The notes under the pieces: generated by a model
The model's database searches: none
Told to the model about the DNA's origin: nothing
What the model saw: only the letters and a program-made list of their open reading frames with translations
Part shown: positions 34,738 through 42,891 of the stretch, piece after piece
Position numbering within the stretch: the first letter of the stretch is position 1
Layout of the letters: each line of letters opens with the position of its first letter
Translations under genes and position numbers: made by a program
Assembly (NCBI RefSeq): GCF_002270055.1
Contig: NZ_NIBG01000030.1
Span: 1-45,655 of the forward strand
From: Anaeromicrobium sediminis
GTDB taxonomy: Bacteria; Bacillota; Clostridia; Peptostreptococcales; Thermotaleaceae
Length of the DNA stretch: 45,655 bases
Direction of reading: 5' to 3'

Positions 34738-34767
34738 ATTATATCATCATTGATAATCATTATCAAT
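34738..34767 (-). promoter_or_regulatory. Promoter of the RND operon with a consensus Fur box
   Basis: TGATAATCATTATCA (34751-34765) matches the 7-1-7 Fur box TGATAATNATTATCA exactly. On the minus strand TTGATA (-35, 34766-34761) and TATAAT (-10, 34743-34738) are 17 bp apart, and the box covers the -35 and spacer. Repression by iron-loaded Fur is expected, so the pump should be induced by iron limitation. Confidence 0.82.
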
Positions 34768-34801
34768 AACTTTGTGTTTTTTTACTAATTAAAACAAAAG
34801 A

Positions 34802-34866
34802 AGATTAGGATATATTCCTATCCTAATCTCCTTTTATAAAACTACATCTATTCTGTAATATAAACT
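34802..34866 (-). terminator. Terminator and decayed copy of the amrS 3' end
   Basis: GATTAGGATA/TATCCTAATC (34804-34828) is the terminator of the dehydrogenase gene at 34871. The next blocks, TATAAAACTACATCTATT and CTGTAATATAAACT (34853-34866), match the end of amrS at 36257-36320 in the same order, with a 28-nt gap between them in this copy. See the matching finding. Confidence 0.7.
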
Positions 34867-34870
34867 ATTC

Positions 34871-35827
34871 CTATACAACTTTATTTCTATCTTCACCCTT
34901 TAAAAAGCTATCTATATTTAATGCAATTTCCTCCATGAGAGTATGTCTAGCTTCCTTACTAGCCCATCCTATATGGGGAGTTATTAGTATTTTGTTCTTA
35001 TCTTCCAATTTGAATAGAGGACTATTTTCTCTCATTGGTTCCTTTTCCAAAACATCTAAGGCTGCACCTCTTATTTTATTTTCATTTAGTATTTTAATTA
35101 AATCCTCTTCATTAACAATGCCACCCCTGCCCACATTTATTAATATGGAACTTTCTTTCATACACTTTAAATTTTCGTAGTTTAATAAATTTTTAGTTTT
35201 ATCATTGAGTGGAGCATGAATAGATACAATATCTGAAACTTTTAAAAGTTCCTCTAAATCTAATTTCACATATTTATCATTTATATTTTGTCCAGATGTG
35301 GAGTAATACACAATAGTAGCGCCAAAGGCTTTCGCTATTTCGGCCACATTCTTACCTATATTACCAAGTCCAATAATTCCCCATATCTTCCCTTTAATTT
35401 CATAATAGGGCTTTTGAAGATTAGTAAAAATATTGCTTTTCACATATTCTTTACTCTTTACATATTCATCATAATAGGCCATATTTTCTAATATATAAAA
35501 TAACATGGCAAAGGTATGCTGAGTTACACTGTTAGTAGAATACCCTGCCACATTACATACCCTTATACCTGCTTTTAAACAATAACTTAAATCAATATTG
35601 TTAGTACCTGTAGCTGCCACACATATTAATTTTAAATTATCTGCCCTATTCATGTTCTCTTCATTAAGGAGTACTTTGTTAGTTATTACTATATGTGCAT
35701 TTTTTATTCTTTCTTCCACTTCATTTTCCTTTGTTGTTTCATATGTAATAACCTCTCCATACTCATTAAGTCCCTCTAAACCAATATCTTCACCCAAAGT
35801 TTTTCTATCTAATATAACAATTTTCAT
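34871..35827 (-). CDS. D-2-hydroxyacid dehydrogenase family protein (second, distinct from the one at 3.5 kb)
   Basis: 318 aa. Rossmann motif GIIGLGNIGKNVAEIA (about 149-164), substrate Arg in NVGRGGIVNEEDL, catalytic Glu in ALDVLEKEP and His in TPHIGWAS: all core residues are intact. It could be a glycerate, lactate or phosphoglycerate dehydrogenase, but no neighbour narrows this. It is monocistronic and lies in a segment bracketed by two versions of the amrS terminator region, next to a palindromic element, so it may be a later insertion. Confidence 0.9.
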   Translation of the reverse strand: MKIVILDRKTLGEDIGLEGLNEYGEVITYETTKENEVEERIKNAHIVITNKVLLNEENMNRADNLKLICVAATGTNNIDLSYCLKAGIRVCNVAGYSTNSVTQHTFAMLFYILENMAYYDEYVKSKEYVKSNIFTNLQKPYYEIKGKIWGIIGLGNIGKNVAEIAKAFGATIVYYSTSGQNINDKYVKLDLEELLKVSDIVSIHAPLNDKTKNLLNYENLKCMKESSILINVGRGGIVNEEDLIKILNENKIRGAALDVLEKEPMRENSPLFKLEDKNKILITPHIGWASKEARHTLMEEIALNIDSFLKGEDRNKVV

Positions 35828-35937
35828 TTTTTCACCTACCCCTTTATTCTTTATAAAAATTCCTTACCTAATCCAATTATACATTTAAGCTTCACCTTTT
35901 TACTATAACCTATTACTCCTAACATATATATACCACT

Positions 35938-36145
35938 TCCAAACTCAATAACCTTTAGCTACCTACAAGTTTCTATAGATCAAAAATTTTTCAGAAGGTG
36001 GAACATCAGAACATCCTATGCTGCAAACAATTATGAACCTTCTATCTTAATTATAAGATGTACAGCTTATAGTCTGATAGTGACTTACCTTTGAAAATAT
36101 TTTTGATTTATAGAAACGTAGTAGGTTCACAAAAGTTAAGTTTGG
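35938..36145. mobile_element. Palindromic MITE-like element
   Basis: The left arm begins CCAAACT (35938) and the right arm ends AGTTTGG (36145). The best-matched inner section is ACCTACAAGTTTCTATAGAT against its partner ATTTATAGAAACGTAGTAGG, and CAAAAATTTTTC against GAAAATATTTTTG. Arms are about 60 bp with an 85-bp centre that is itself weakly palindromic. No transposase frame and no clear target duplication. Rest of the 35828-36257 gap is AT-rich promoter DNA. Confidence 0.55.
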
Positions 36146-36228
36146 AAATAGTTTGTCTCTCTATATATACCTCATGTAAACTGCACTTATGTGTGTCTAT
36201 GAAGTGAAATAAATCAATTAAGATAAAA

Positions 36229-36261
36229 TAAGACTAGGATACTCTCATATCCTAATCTTAT
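36229..36261 (-). terminator. Terminator of the AmmeMemoRadiSam pair
   Basis: AGACTAGGATA pairs with TATCCTAATCT, with one G.T. It begins at the amrS stop and has T-rich sequence on the minus strand. The related hairpin 1.4 kb away (34804-34828) shares the stem. Confidence 0.75.
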
Positions 36262-37244
36262 AAAACTACCTCTATTTCATATCCACATGTGGGACACTCA
36301 GTATCTGTAATATAAACTTGTGCCATCATATTTTGTCTATCTATTAAAAGCTCCTTACATTTAGGACAATAGGTGGAATTATCCATGTTAGGAACATTTC
36401 CTACAAATACATAGTTAAGATGTTCTTGTGCCCTTTTTTGAGCCTCTAAGATAGTATTTATTTCTGTGGCTGGTAAATTCATCTTATAAGTAGGAAAATA
36501 TCTACTTAAATGGAGAGGAATATTCTTATTTATTTGTGCTAAAAATTTACTTATTTCTTCCACTTCCTCTAAAGAGTCATTTAAAGAACTTACTAAAAGG
36601 GTAGTTATCTCCACATGACAATGCTTAGCTGCATACTCTATAGTTTCCATTACGGGCTTTAAGCTTCCTCTACATATTTTTTTATAATATTCCTCGCTAA
36701 AGCCCTTTAAGTCTATATTCATGGCATCCACATAGGGCATTAACTTTTCTAAAGCCTCTTTAGTTATATATCCATCTGTTACTAATACTACCTTTATATC
36801 TTCATAATTTTCTTTTAAATCCTTTGCCACATCATATACATATTCATACCAAATTGTAGGTTCATTATATGTAAATGCAATTCCCGTATTATTATCTAAG
36901 TTTGCCGTAGTATCTGCTAACTTCTTAGGTTCAACAAATTCACTCTTTGGTCTCTCTTGAGATATGGAATAATTTTGACAAAAGCCACAGGCAAAATTAC
37001 ATCCGAAGCTTCCTACAGATAAAATTAAAGTACCTGGCTTAAAATGAAACAGTGGTTTTTTTTCTATGGGATCTTGATTGGCAGATGCTATTTCACCATA
37101 ATTTATAGTTTTTAGTTCCATATCCTTATTAGTCCTTACTCCACATAATCCAAATTGATTTTCTCCTATATGGCAATTATGGGGACATAAAAAACAATGT
37201 ATCTTTTCACCTTTTATTTCATAAAACATGGCCTTTTTTTCCAT
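36258..37244 (-). CDS. amrS: AmmeMemoRadiSam system radical SAM enzyme
   Basis: 328 aa. The SAM cluster motif GCNFACGFCQNYSIS (C-x3-C-x2-C) is at about residues 77-91. An N-terminal cysteine set (CFLCPHNC, LCGVR) and a C-terminal one (YCPKCKELL, CPTCGYEI) probably bind metal or extra clusters. It is the radical SAM partner of MEMO/AMMECR1 proteins, whose joint reaction is unknown. It starts 8 bp after its partner gene, with AGGTGAT upstream. Confidence 0.93.
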   Translation of the reverse strand: MEKKAMFYEIKGEKIHCFLCPHNCHIGENQFGLCGVRTNKDMELKTINYGEIASANQDPIEKKPLFHFKPGTLILSVGSFGCNFACGFCQNYSISQERPKSEFVEPKKLADTTANLDNNTGIAFTYNEPTIWYEYVYDVAKDLKENYEDIKVVLVTDGYITKEALEKLMPYVDAMNIDLKGFSEEYYKKICRGSLKPVMETIEYAAKHCHVEITTLLVSSLNDSLEEVEEISKFLAQINKNIPLHLSRYFPTYKMNLPATEINTILEAQKRAQEHLNYVFVGNVPNMDNSTYCPKCKELLIDRQNMMAQVYITDTECPTCGYEIEVVL

Positions 37245-37252
37245 AGTATCAC

Positions 37253-38656
37253 CTATTCCTTGTGTCTTATTACTTTAAATCTCTCTACTTCATAAGCTTC
37301 ATCTTCTTCTATGCCAGCCTTTCTAAGGACAATATTTAATTGTTCTTCCACCGTATTTACACCTTCTAAGTCTGGTAATAGCAGACCTGATTTTCTACCA
37401 CTTTTTACTATTACCCCATACTCCTTTGGATCTAATTCACTAATAGAAGCCTTTTCAGGTTTAGTAAGCACATCTACAGAAAAGTCTATATCCTTTAATT
37501 CCTCTAAATGAACAGGATTAAATCGAGGGTCATGCTCTCCAGCTTCCACTGCATTTCTAATTATTTCACTGGCAATATTTTTAGTAGTTGGAAGGAATGT
37601 ACCTATACAACCCCTTAAATCTCCGTCTACCTTTAGAGAGACAAAAACACCCCTAGCTTCATTTTTCATCTCATCTGTCACATACTCTGGCATATCCGTA
37701 TAAGTTCCATGGGTTAAATAATGGGTCAAACTCTCTCGCGCTAACCTCACATAAGGATCTGCACTTGCTAATTTATTTTTAAATTTTTCTTCTCTACTCT
37801 TTACTATTTTTTCATATCTATTTTCATTAGATTTTTCAAGATTAAATTTTACAACACCATAGCCTACTCCAAAGGGACCTTCATAGGATAGGACTTCTCC
37901 ACTTATATTATAGTCATTCATAGCTCCTGCCATAATATAGATAGATCTCATTCCACATTCCCCAGCTTGTTCTATTATAGTAGGGTCCATATTAAATATT
38001 TCTAATATATCTCCTTCTCCTAAATATTTAATAATCTCTTCATCAAATTTAGGTCCATAGGGACTATACTCATAGGGCCCGAGCTCTTTTAGCTTATGGG
38101 ATAAATCTCCGCTACCTATTATAACAGCATTCTTCCCTGCATGGTCTAATGCCTTTTCTAATGCCATACCAAACTTGTATAGTTGCATTTTAGACAACAT
38201 TCCATAAGTTATATGTACTAAATTAAAGTCTTTATACTCTTTTTCTATAAAATATAGGGGAACTAATGCTCCATGGTCTAATTCATATTCTACCCCATAG
38301 GTATCAGCAGCATTTTTATCAATCTTTGCCACCATTACACCTTCACCATTGGAGTAAGCATATATTTCATCTACTAATCTTTTATCATTATTAAAAGATA
38401 AACCTACCTCATCTACTCCAAACTTTCTTAAATCACCACTTATACTAGTTCCATAGGATATGGCTACTGCATCATTAAATACAGGGCCATGGGGAGTTAT
38501 TACTATTATAGTATCTGGCTTTAGATTGCCAATTTCCTTAGCAATTTCATTGCAAGAATCTATAGTATTCTGTATTTTTCTCTCTTCTCCCTTTCCCACC
38601 TCTGGCAAAATTATTGGAGGGTGGGGCATTAAATAGGTTTTTAAAATTTTTCCCAT
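37253..38656 (-). CDS. Fusion of AmrB (MEMO-like) and AmrA (AMMECR1) domains
   Basis: 467 aa. Residues about 1-275 are the MEMO/LigB-like extradiol dioxygenase fold: YLMPHPPIILPEVGKGEE, TIIVITPHGP, ELDHGALVPLYFI, GSGDLSHKL. Residues about 300-465 are AMMECR1: RGVFVSLKVDGDLRGCIGTF and EHDPRFNPVHLEEL. The His residues of MEMO are mostly intact. The two domains are separate proteins in many genomes but fused here. Operon of two with amrS. Function is unknown. Confidence 0.93.
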   Translation of the reverse strand: MGKILKTYLMPHPPIILPEVGKGEERKIQNTIDSCNEIAKEIGNLKPDTIIVITPHGPVFNDAVAISYGTSISGDLRKFGVDEVGLSFNNDKRLVDEIYAYSNGEGVMVAKIDKNAADTYGVEYELDHGALVPLYFIEKEYKDFNLVHITYGMLSKMQLYKFGMALEKALDHAGKNAVIIGSGDLSHKLKELGPYEYSPYGPKFDEEIIKYLGEGDILEIFNMDPTIIEQAGECGMRSIYIMAGAMNDYNISGEVLSYEGPFGVGYGVVKFNLEKSNENRYEKIVKSREEKFKNKLASADPYVRLARESLTHYLTHGTYTDMPEYVTDEMKNEARGVFVSLKVDGDLRGCIGTFLPTTKNIASEIIRNAVEAGEHDPRFNPVHLEELKDIDFSVDVLTKPEKASISELDPKEYGVIVKSGRKSGLLLPDLEGVNTVEEQLNIVLRKAGIEEDEAYEVERFKVIRHKE

Positions 38657-38801
38657 TATATCACCTCTAAATTTATTATTCCTTTTTAATAATTTTATAG
38701 TCTATTCAATAAAATTTTATCACAGTATATGGTATTTTTTGTTATTCATCTTGTGTTATTTTGTCGATTTATTAAAAAAATAAAAAAAATTAAAAAATTT
38801 T

Positions 38802-38830
38802 TAATCGCGTTCAAAAAATAATCGCGATTA
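38802..38830. other. Palindromic patch in the 38657-39471 intergenic region
   Basis: TAATCGCG (38802-38809) is followed by the perfect palindrome TAATCGCGATTA (38819-38830) in AT-rich surroundings. The 800-bp gap has no obvious gene apart from a 42-codon minus-strand frame (38845-38973) whose protein-like sequence may be a mobile-element remnant. Confidence 0.4.
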
Positions 38831-38844
38831 CGAAACCCTTGAAA

Positions 38845-38973
38845 TCATGCCATTTCTAGGCTTTTCCACCCTTTCAAAAGGGCTACAACCTTGTCTATCA
38901 CTGGATTTGGGGTGTAGAATTCTTTAGAAGTTTGTGGTAAAATTAACTCAGGTTGAATCTTTGGTGTTATCAT
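38845..38973 (-). pseudogene. Possible remnant of a mobile-element protein (42 codons)
   Basis: The frame opens at ATG 38973 and ends at a TGA at 38845. The translation (MITPKIQPELILPQTS, then EFYTPNPVIDKVVALLKGW) has protein-like composition and no low-complexity runs. No Shine-Dalgarno site is seen. It might be the first piece of a transposase; I cannot name a family. Confidence 0.25.
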
Positions 38974-39160
38974 ATTAAAATCAACAACTCTAATTTAACC
39001 AAGACTCATATTTCCCCCAAGAAAATAGAGCATTAAGTTAATTAGAAATTTAATTAGAATTGTGGAATATTTTTCGTCTTATATTCTACAGTTTGAGCCA
39101 TTTTATGGTTTTATAAGACTACCTTAAAGATTCAAACCTTACCAGTTTTACTCACCTTTC

Positions 39161-39194
39161 TTAAAATGACCCTTCGAAAGAAGGGTTATTTTAA
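39161..39194. terminator. Stable hairpin with GAAA loop
   Basis: TTAAAATGACCCTTC and GAAGGGTTATTTTAA pair over 15 bp with one G.T around GAAA, then T-rich DNA follows on the plus strand. No gene ends next to it. It could be a terminator of an undetected transcript. Confidence 0.5.
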
Positions 39195-39431
39195 TTTCTT
39201 TATTTTTATTTAATTCATTCTAATCTCGAACCATCTATTCGCCAAAATTCTTTATAAAATTACCTCATATAATTAATTTTTAAATATTATTGAATATAAT
39301 ATAACCTAATTAGTAACTCTAAAAATAGGATAATTACTTAATTTATCCCTATACATATATAAAGCTATTAAATATTAATTAAAATAATGTTAAAAATTTA
39401 TTGTTTAAAGTTTAACTTGGCTGAGTATATA

Positions 39432-39437
39432 TATAAT
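39432..39437 (+). promoter_or_regulatory. -10 element for the flavodiiron fusion gene
   Basis: TATAAT at 39432-39437, 35 bp before the ATG. The -35 (AGTTTA at 17 bp or TTTAAC at 15 bp) is weak, so an activator may be needed. Confidence 0.5.
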
Positions 39438-39471
39438 ACAAAAATGAAACATATAAATTCAGGAGGTTATT

Positions 39472-42051
39472 ATGAAGTCACTAAAATTAAAAGATGATAT
39501 ATATTGGGTTGGATCATTAGATCCTAACTTAAGAGTATTTGATATTATTATGTATACAGAATTCGGTACAACTTATAATTCCTATGTGGTTAAAGGTTCA
39601 GAAAAAACTGCTTTAATAGAGACGGTAAAGGTAAAATACTTTGATTCTTATCTGGAAAGATTAAATAAACTAGTAGACATAGATAAGATAGACTATGTTA
39701 TTGTAGACCATACGGAACCAGACCATGCAGGTTCTATAGAAAAGTTATTAGAAATAAACCCTAAAATAAAAATAGTAGGTTCTCCTACGGCATTGAGATT
39801 TATGAAGGATATTGCAAACAGAGAATTTGATTCCATATCCGTTGGAAGTGGAGACACATTGTCCCTAGGAAATAAGACATTAGAATTTTTCAGTGTTCCA
39901 TTCTTACATTGGCCAGATTCCATATATACTTATGTAAGAGAAGATAGTGTATTATTCACTTGTGATTCCTTTGGTTCTCATTATTCCTTCGAGCCAATAC
40001 TAAGTAGTAAAATCACTAATGAAGAAGATTATATGAGTGCACTTAAATACTATTATGATATGATTATGGGACCATTTAAGCCCTATGTTCTTCAAGCGGT
40101 TGACAAAATTAAAGATTTAGATATTGACATAATAGGCCCAGGCCATGGACCAGTTCTTGATGAAAATCCTAGAAAGATAGTGGATATCTACAAAGAATGG
40201 TCTACAGAATCAAATCCTAACACTAAAAAGACTGTAGTAATTCCTTATGTATCATCCTATGGATATACGGGAGAATTAGCTAATGAAATAGCAAAGGGTA
40301 TTAAAAGTGCAGGAGATATAGAAGTTAAATTATTTGATCTAGTAGAAGAAAAATCCACAAAGGTATTAAATGAAATTTATTGGGCAGATGGAGTATTATT
40401 TGGAACTCCTACTATAAATGGAGAAGCCTTAAAACCAATTTGGGATTTAGTTACATCCATGTTCCCTCCTACTCATAGTGGTAAAGTAGCATCAGCCTTT
40501 GGTTCCTATGGATGGAGCGGAGAAGGTGTTCCTCATATTGTGGAAAGACTAAAACAACTTCGAATGAAGGTATATGGAAAAGGTCTTAAAGTAAGATTCA
40601 AGCCATCAGAGGATAATTTGTCGGAAGCCTTTGAGTTTGGTGTAAACTTTGCTAACAGCGTTTTATCTGGAAAAGTTCCTACTACTTTTGAAGACAAAAA
40701 ACCCATTACTATAAAAACTCAAGCTGGTGAAATAAAGGCTTGGAAATGTGTAGTATGTGGAGAAATATTCGAAGGAGAAGAACCTCCTGAAATATGTCCA
40801 GCATGCGGTGTAGGTAGAGATCAATTCATAGAAATTCCTCGCGAAAATGTAACTTATAAAAATGATACGGACGAAAATATAATAATCATTGGTGGTTGTG
40901 CTGCTGGCGTAGCTGCTGCTGAAGCCATACGAAAACGAAATGAAAGTTGCTCCATTGAGATAATAAGTAAAGAAAAGGTTTCTGGATACTATAGGCCAAA
41001 CCTATCTAAAAACCTTGTTGGCCATTTAGATGATGATGATTTCTATATCCACCAGGTAGATTGGTATACTGAGAATAATATTACCTTAACCTTAGGAAAT
41101 GAAGTAACTAGTGTGGACCCTAAAAATAAAACAATCACATTAAATAATTCTGTTACTAAGAGTTTTGATAAATTAATATTTGCAAATGGAAGTAGATCCT
41201 TTGTTCCTCCAATTAATGGAGTTGAAAAGGAAGGTATATTTACTTTAAGAACTTTAAAGGATTCTGAAAATATTAAAGCTGCTGCTTCTAACTCTAAATC
41301 TGCCGTAGTAATAGGTGGAGGAGTATTAGGTCTTGAAACTGCTTGGGAATTACACAGATTAGGCCTAAAGGTAAGTGTAATTGAAATGGCTCCTAGAATA
41401 TTCCCTCGTCAATTAGATTTAGTTGGCTCTAGCATGTTAGAAGATAAAATAAAAGATTATATGGACATATTTAAAGGTGCATCCATTGATTCTATTGTGG
41501 GTGAAGATAAAGTTAGTGGAGTTAAGTTAAAGGATGGCACATTAATAGAAAGTGATTTAGTTGTAATATCAGCAGGTGTACGCGCCAATGCAGGGTTAGC
41601 TAAAGAGGCTAATATGGATACAAATCATGGTATAGTTGTAAATGAGTTTATGGAAACTAGCATGAAAGATATTTATGCTTGCGGTGATGTGGCTGAGTTT
41701 GATGGCGTAAACTATTGCCTATGGGAAGAAGCCTTAGTACAAGGTAATATTGCCGGTGCAAATGCAGTTGGAGATACTATTCCTTACGAAAACATAATAC
41801 CTAGTGTATCCTTCAACGGATTAAATACTAGCATATTCTCCATAGGAGATACAGGAAAAGATGAAAATGCAGATTATCAAGTAGTAGAAATAAAAGATGA
41901 CAAAAAAGGCATCTACAAAAAAATGTACTTTGTAAATAAAGCCTTTGTAGGAGGCATATTAATAGGAGATACTTCTAAATCAGTAAATATGATTCAAGCT
42001 TATAAGGAAAAAACCCTACTATCTGATATGATAAGTCTAATAAATCAATAA
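39472..42051 (+). CDS. Flavodiiron protein fused to rubredoxin and NAD(P)H:rubredoxin reductase
   Basis: 859 aa. Order: metallo-beta-lactamase-type diiron domain (1-250) with ligands H80, E82, D84, H85 (DHTEPDHAGS), H145, D164 and H224; flavodoxin domain (about 252-400); rubredoxin (C424, C427, C441, C444); and an FAD-NADH reductase (465-859). The rubredoxin cysteine pairs are only 13 residues apart, a short-spaced type. The whole set should take electrons from NAD(P)H to O2 or NO in one chain, as in class F enzymes of clostridia. AGGAGG precedes the ATG. Confidence 0.95.
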   Translation: MKSLKLKDDIYWVGSLDPNLRVFDIIMYTEFGTTYNSYVVKGSEKTALIETVKVKYFDSYLERLNKLVDIDKIDYVIVDHTEPDHAGSIEKLLEINPKIKIVGSPTALRFMKDIANREFDSISVGSGDTLSLGNKTLEFFSVPFLHWPDSIYTYVREDSVLFTCDSFGSHYSFEPILSSKITNEEDYMSALKYYYDMIMGPFKPYVLQAVDKIKDLDIDIIGPGHGPVLDENPRKIVDIYKEWSTESNPNTKKTVVIPYVSSYGYTGELANEIAKGIKSAGDIEVKLFDLVEEKSTKVLNEIYWADGVLFGTPTINGEALKPIWDLVTSMFPPTHSGKVASAFGSYGWSGEGVPHIVERLKQLRMKVYGKGLKVRFKPSEDNLSEAFEFGVNFANSVLSGKVPTTFEDKKPITIKTQAGEIKAWKCVVCGEIFEGEEPPEICPACGVGRDQFIEIPRENVTYKNDTDENIIIIGGCAAGVAAAEAIRKRNESCSIEIISKEKVSGYYRPNLSKNLVGHLDDDDFYIHQVDWYTENNITLTLGNEVTSVDPKNKTITLNNSVTKSFDKLIFANGSRSFVPPINGVEKEGIFTLRTLKDSENIKAAASNSKSAVVIGGGVLGLETAWELHRLGLKVSVIEMAPRIFPRQLDLVGSSMLEDKIKDYMDIFKGASIDSIVGEDKVSGVKLKDGTLIESDLVVISAGVRANAGLAKEANMDTNHGIVVNEFMETSMKDIYACGDVAEFDGVNYCLWEEALVQGNIAGANAVGDTIPYENIIPSVSFNGLNTSIFSIGDTGKDENADYQVVEIKDDKKGIYKKMYFVNKAFVGGILIGDTSKSVNMIQAYKEKTLLSDMISLINQ

Positions 42052-42054
42052 TAG

Positions 42055-42080
42055 AAACGTCCACCATAAGGTGGACGTTT
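42055..42080 (+). terminator. Terminator of the flavodiiron fusion gene
   Basis: AAACGTCCACC and GGTGGACGTTT pair around ATAA and end in TTTTC. It may also serve the minus-strand gene that ends 6 bp further on. Confidence 0.9.
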
Positions 42081-42085
42081 TCACT

Positions 42086-42277
42086 TTATTTAATTGGTAT
42101 ATGTTCAAGGGCATTATTTAAAATATCGTTTACTAACTGACTTTTATTTCTATTAGTTTCTTTACACACCATATGGAGTTTCCTAAGAAGTATTTTATCA
42201 ATTTGCAAGGTTATAGTTTTTTTATCACTATCTATAATCTTTTCATAATTATTAATATGAACTAAATTATCCCTCAT
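42086..42277 (-). CDS. Small ribbon-helix-helix-like protein
   Basis: 63 aa from ATG 42277 (AAGGAGTG upstream). SDKKTITLQIDKILLRKLHM then KETNRNKSQLVNDIL has the strand-helix-helix pattern of CopG/Arc-type DNA-binding proteins. It has no toxin gene beside it, so a lone regulator or an orphan antitoxin is possible. It is convergent with the flavodiiron gene. Confidence 0.65.
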   Translation of the reverse strand: MRDNLVHINNYEKIIDSDKKTITLQIDKILLRKLHMVCKETNRNKSQLVNDILNNALEHIPIK

Positions 42278-42364
42278 AAGTATCACTCCTTAGGTCTTTT
42301 ATTTATTTTAACATACTTTTTAAATTTTCTGAATAGTTCGCATTAATTCATATGTATATTTTAA

Positions 42365-42754
42365 TTAAATTGTTATCTCAATCCTATTTCCATCTAAATC
42401 TAAAACACAACTTTCATAATATCCATCACCAGTTGTTCGTGGTTCACTTACTATCTTGTATCCTTCTGCTCTTAATTTTTCCGTTAATTCCTCTACCTTT
42501 ACTTTTGAACCAACTGAAAAAGCAATATGAATTATCCCCATATATTGTTTCTCAATATCATTTGCATTTAAAGGTATTGAAGACATTTGCATTAATTCAA
42601 TTCTGGTACCATCTTCAAATTTTATGAAATAAGATTCAAATCCTTTTTTGGAATTGACATATTTTTCTCCACAAGTTCCATGAAAAAATTTAATATAAAA
42701 GTCTTTAAGCTTTTCTAAGTTTTTTGTCCATATTGCAACATGTTCAATCCTCAT
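42365..42754 (-). CDS. VOC/glyoxalase-fold protein
   Basis: 129 aa from ATG 42754 (GGGAGG upstream). MRIEHVAIWTKNLEKLKDFYIKFF is the opening of vicinal-oxygen-chelate proteins. The metal positions (H5, E54-like in RIELMQM, H in IIHIAFSVG, E in GNRIEI) look intact. A lyase, dioxygenase or resistance role is possible; the substrate is not known. Tandem 37-bp repeats lie just upstream of its promoter. Confidence 0.87.
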   Translation of the reverse strand: MRIEHVAIWTKNLEKLKDFYIKFFHGTCGEKYVNSKKGFESYFIKFEDGTRIELMQMSSIPLNANDIEKQYMGIIHIAFSVGSKVKVEELTEKLRAEGYKIVSEPRTTGDGYYESCVLDLDGNRIEITI

Positions 42755-42786
42755 AATTTGATCCTCCCTATAAATTATAATTATAC

Positions 42787-42868
42787 ACCCTACTATGACG
42801 CCCAAAGGTTACGCTAATAGGGTATTTATTAACCTACTATCACGCCCACAAGGTTACGCTAATAGGGT
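42787..42868. repeat. Tandem direct repeat (about 37 bp x 2) upstream of the VOC gene
   Basis: 42787-42823 and 42831-42868 are near copies: CCTACTATGACGCCC / CCTACTATCACGCCC, then GGTTACGCTAATAGGGT in both. Each unit also has ACCCTA/TAGGGT ends. It sits between the DeoR stop and the VOC -10 (TATAAT, minus strand, near 42779-42784). An operator array or a twin terminator is possible. Confidence 0.75.
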
Positions 42869-42891
42869 GCTTATAACTTACACTTTTAAAT

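Noticed and set aside
42086-42277. Type II toxin-antitoxin pair with the VOC or flavodiiron gene
   Set aside because: Neither neighbour resembles a toxin, and the RHH-like gene has its own promoter spacing.
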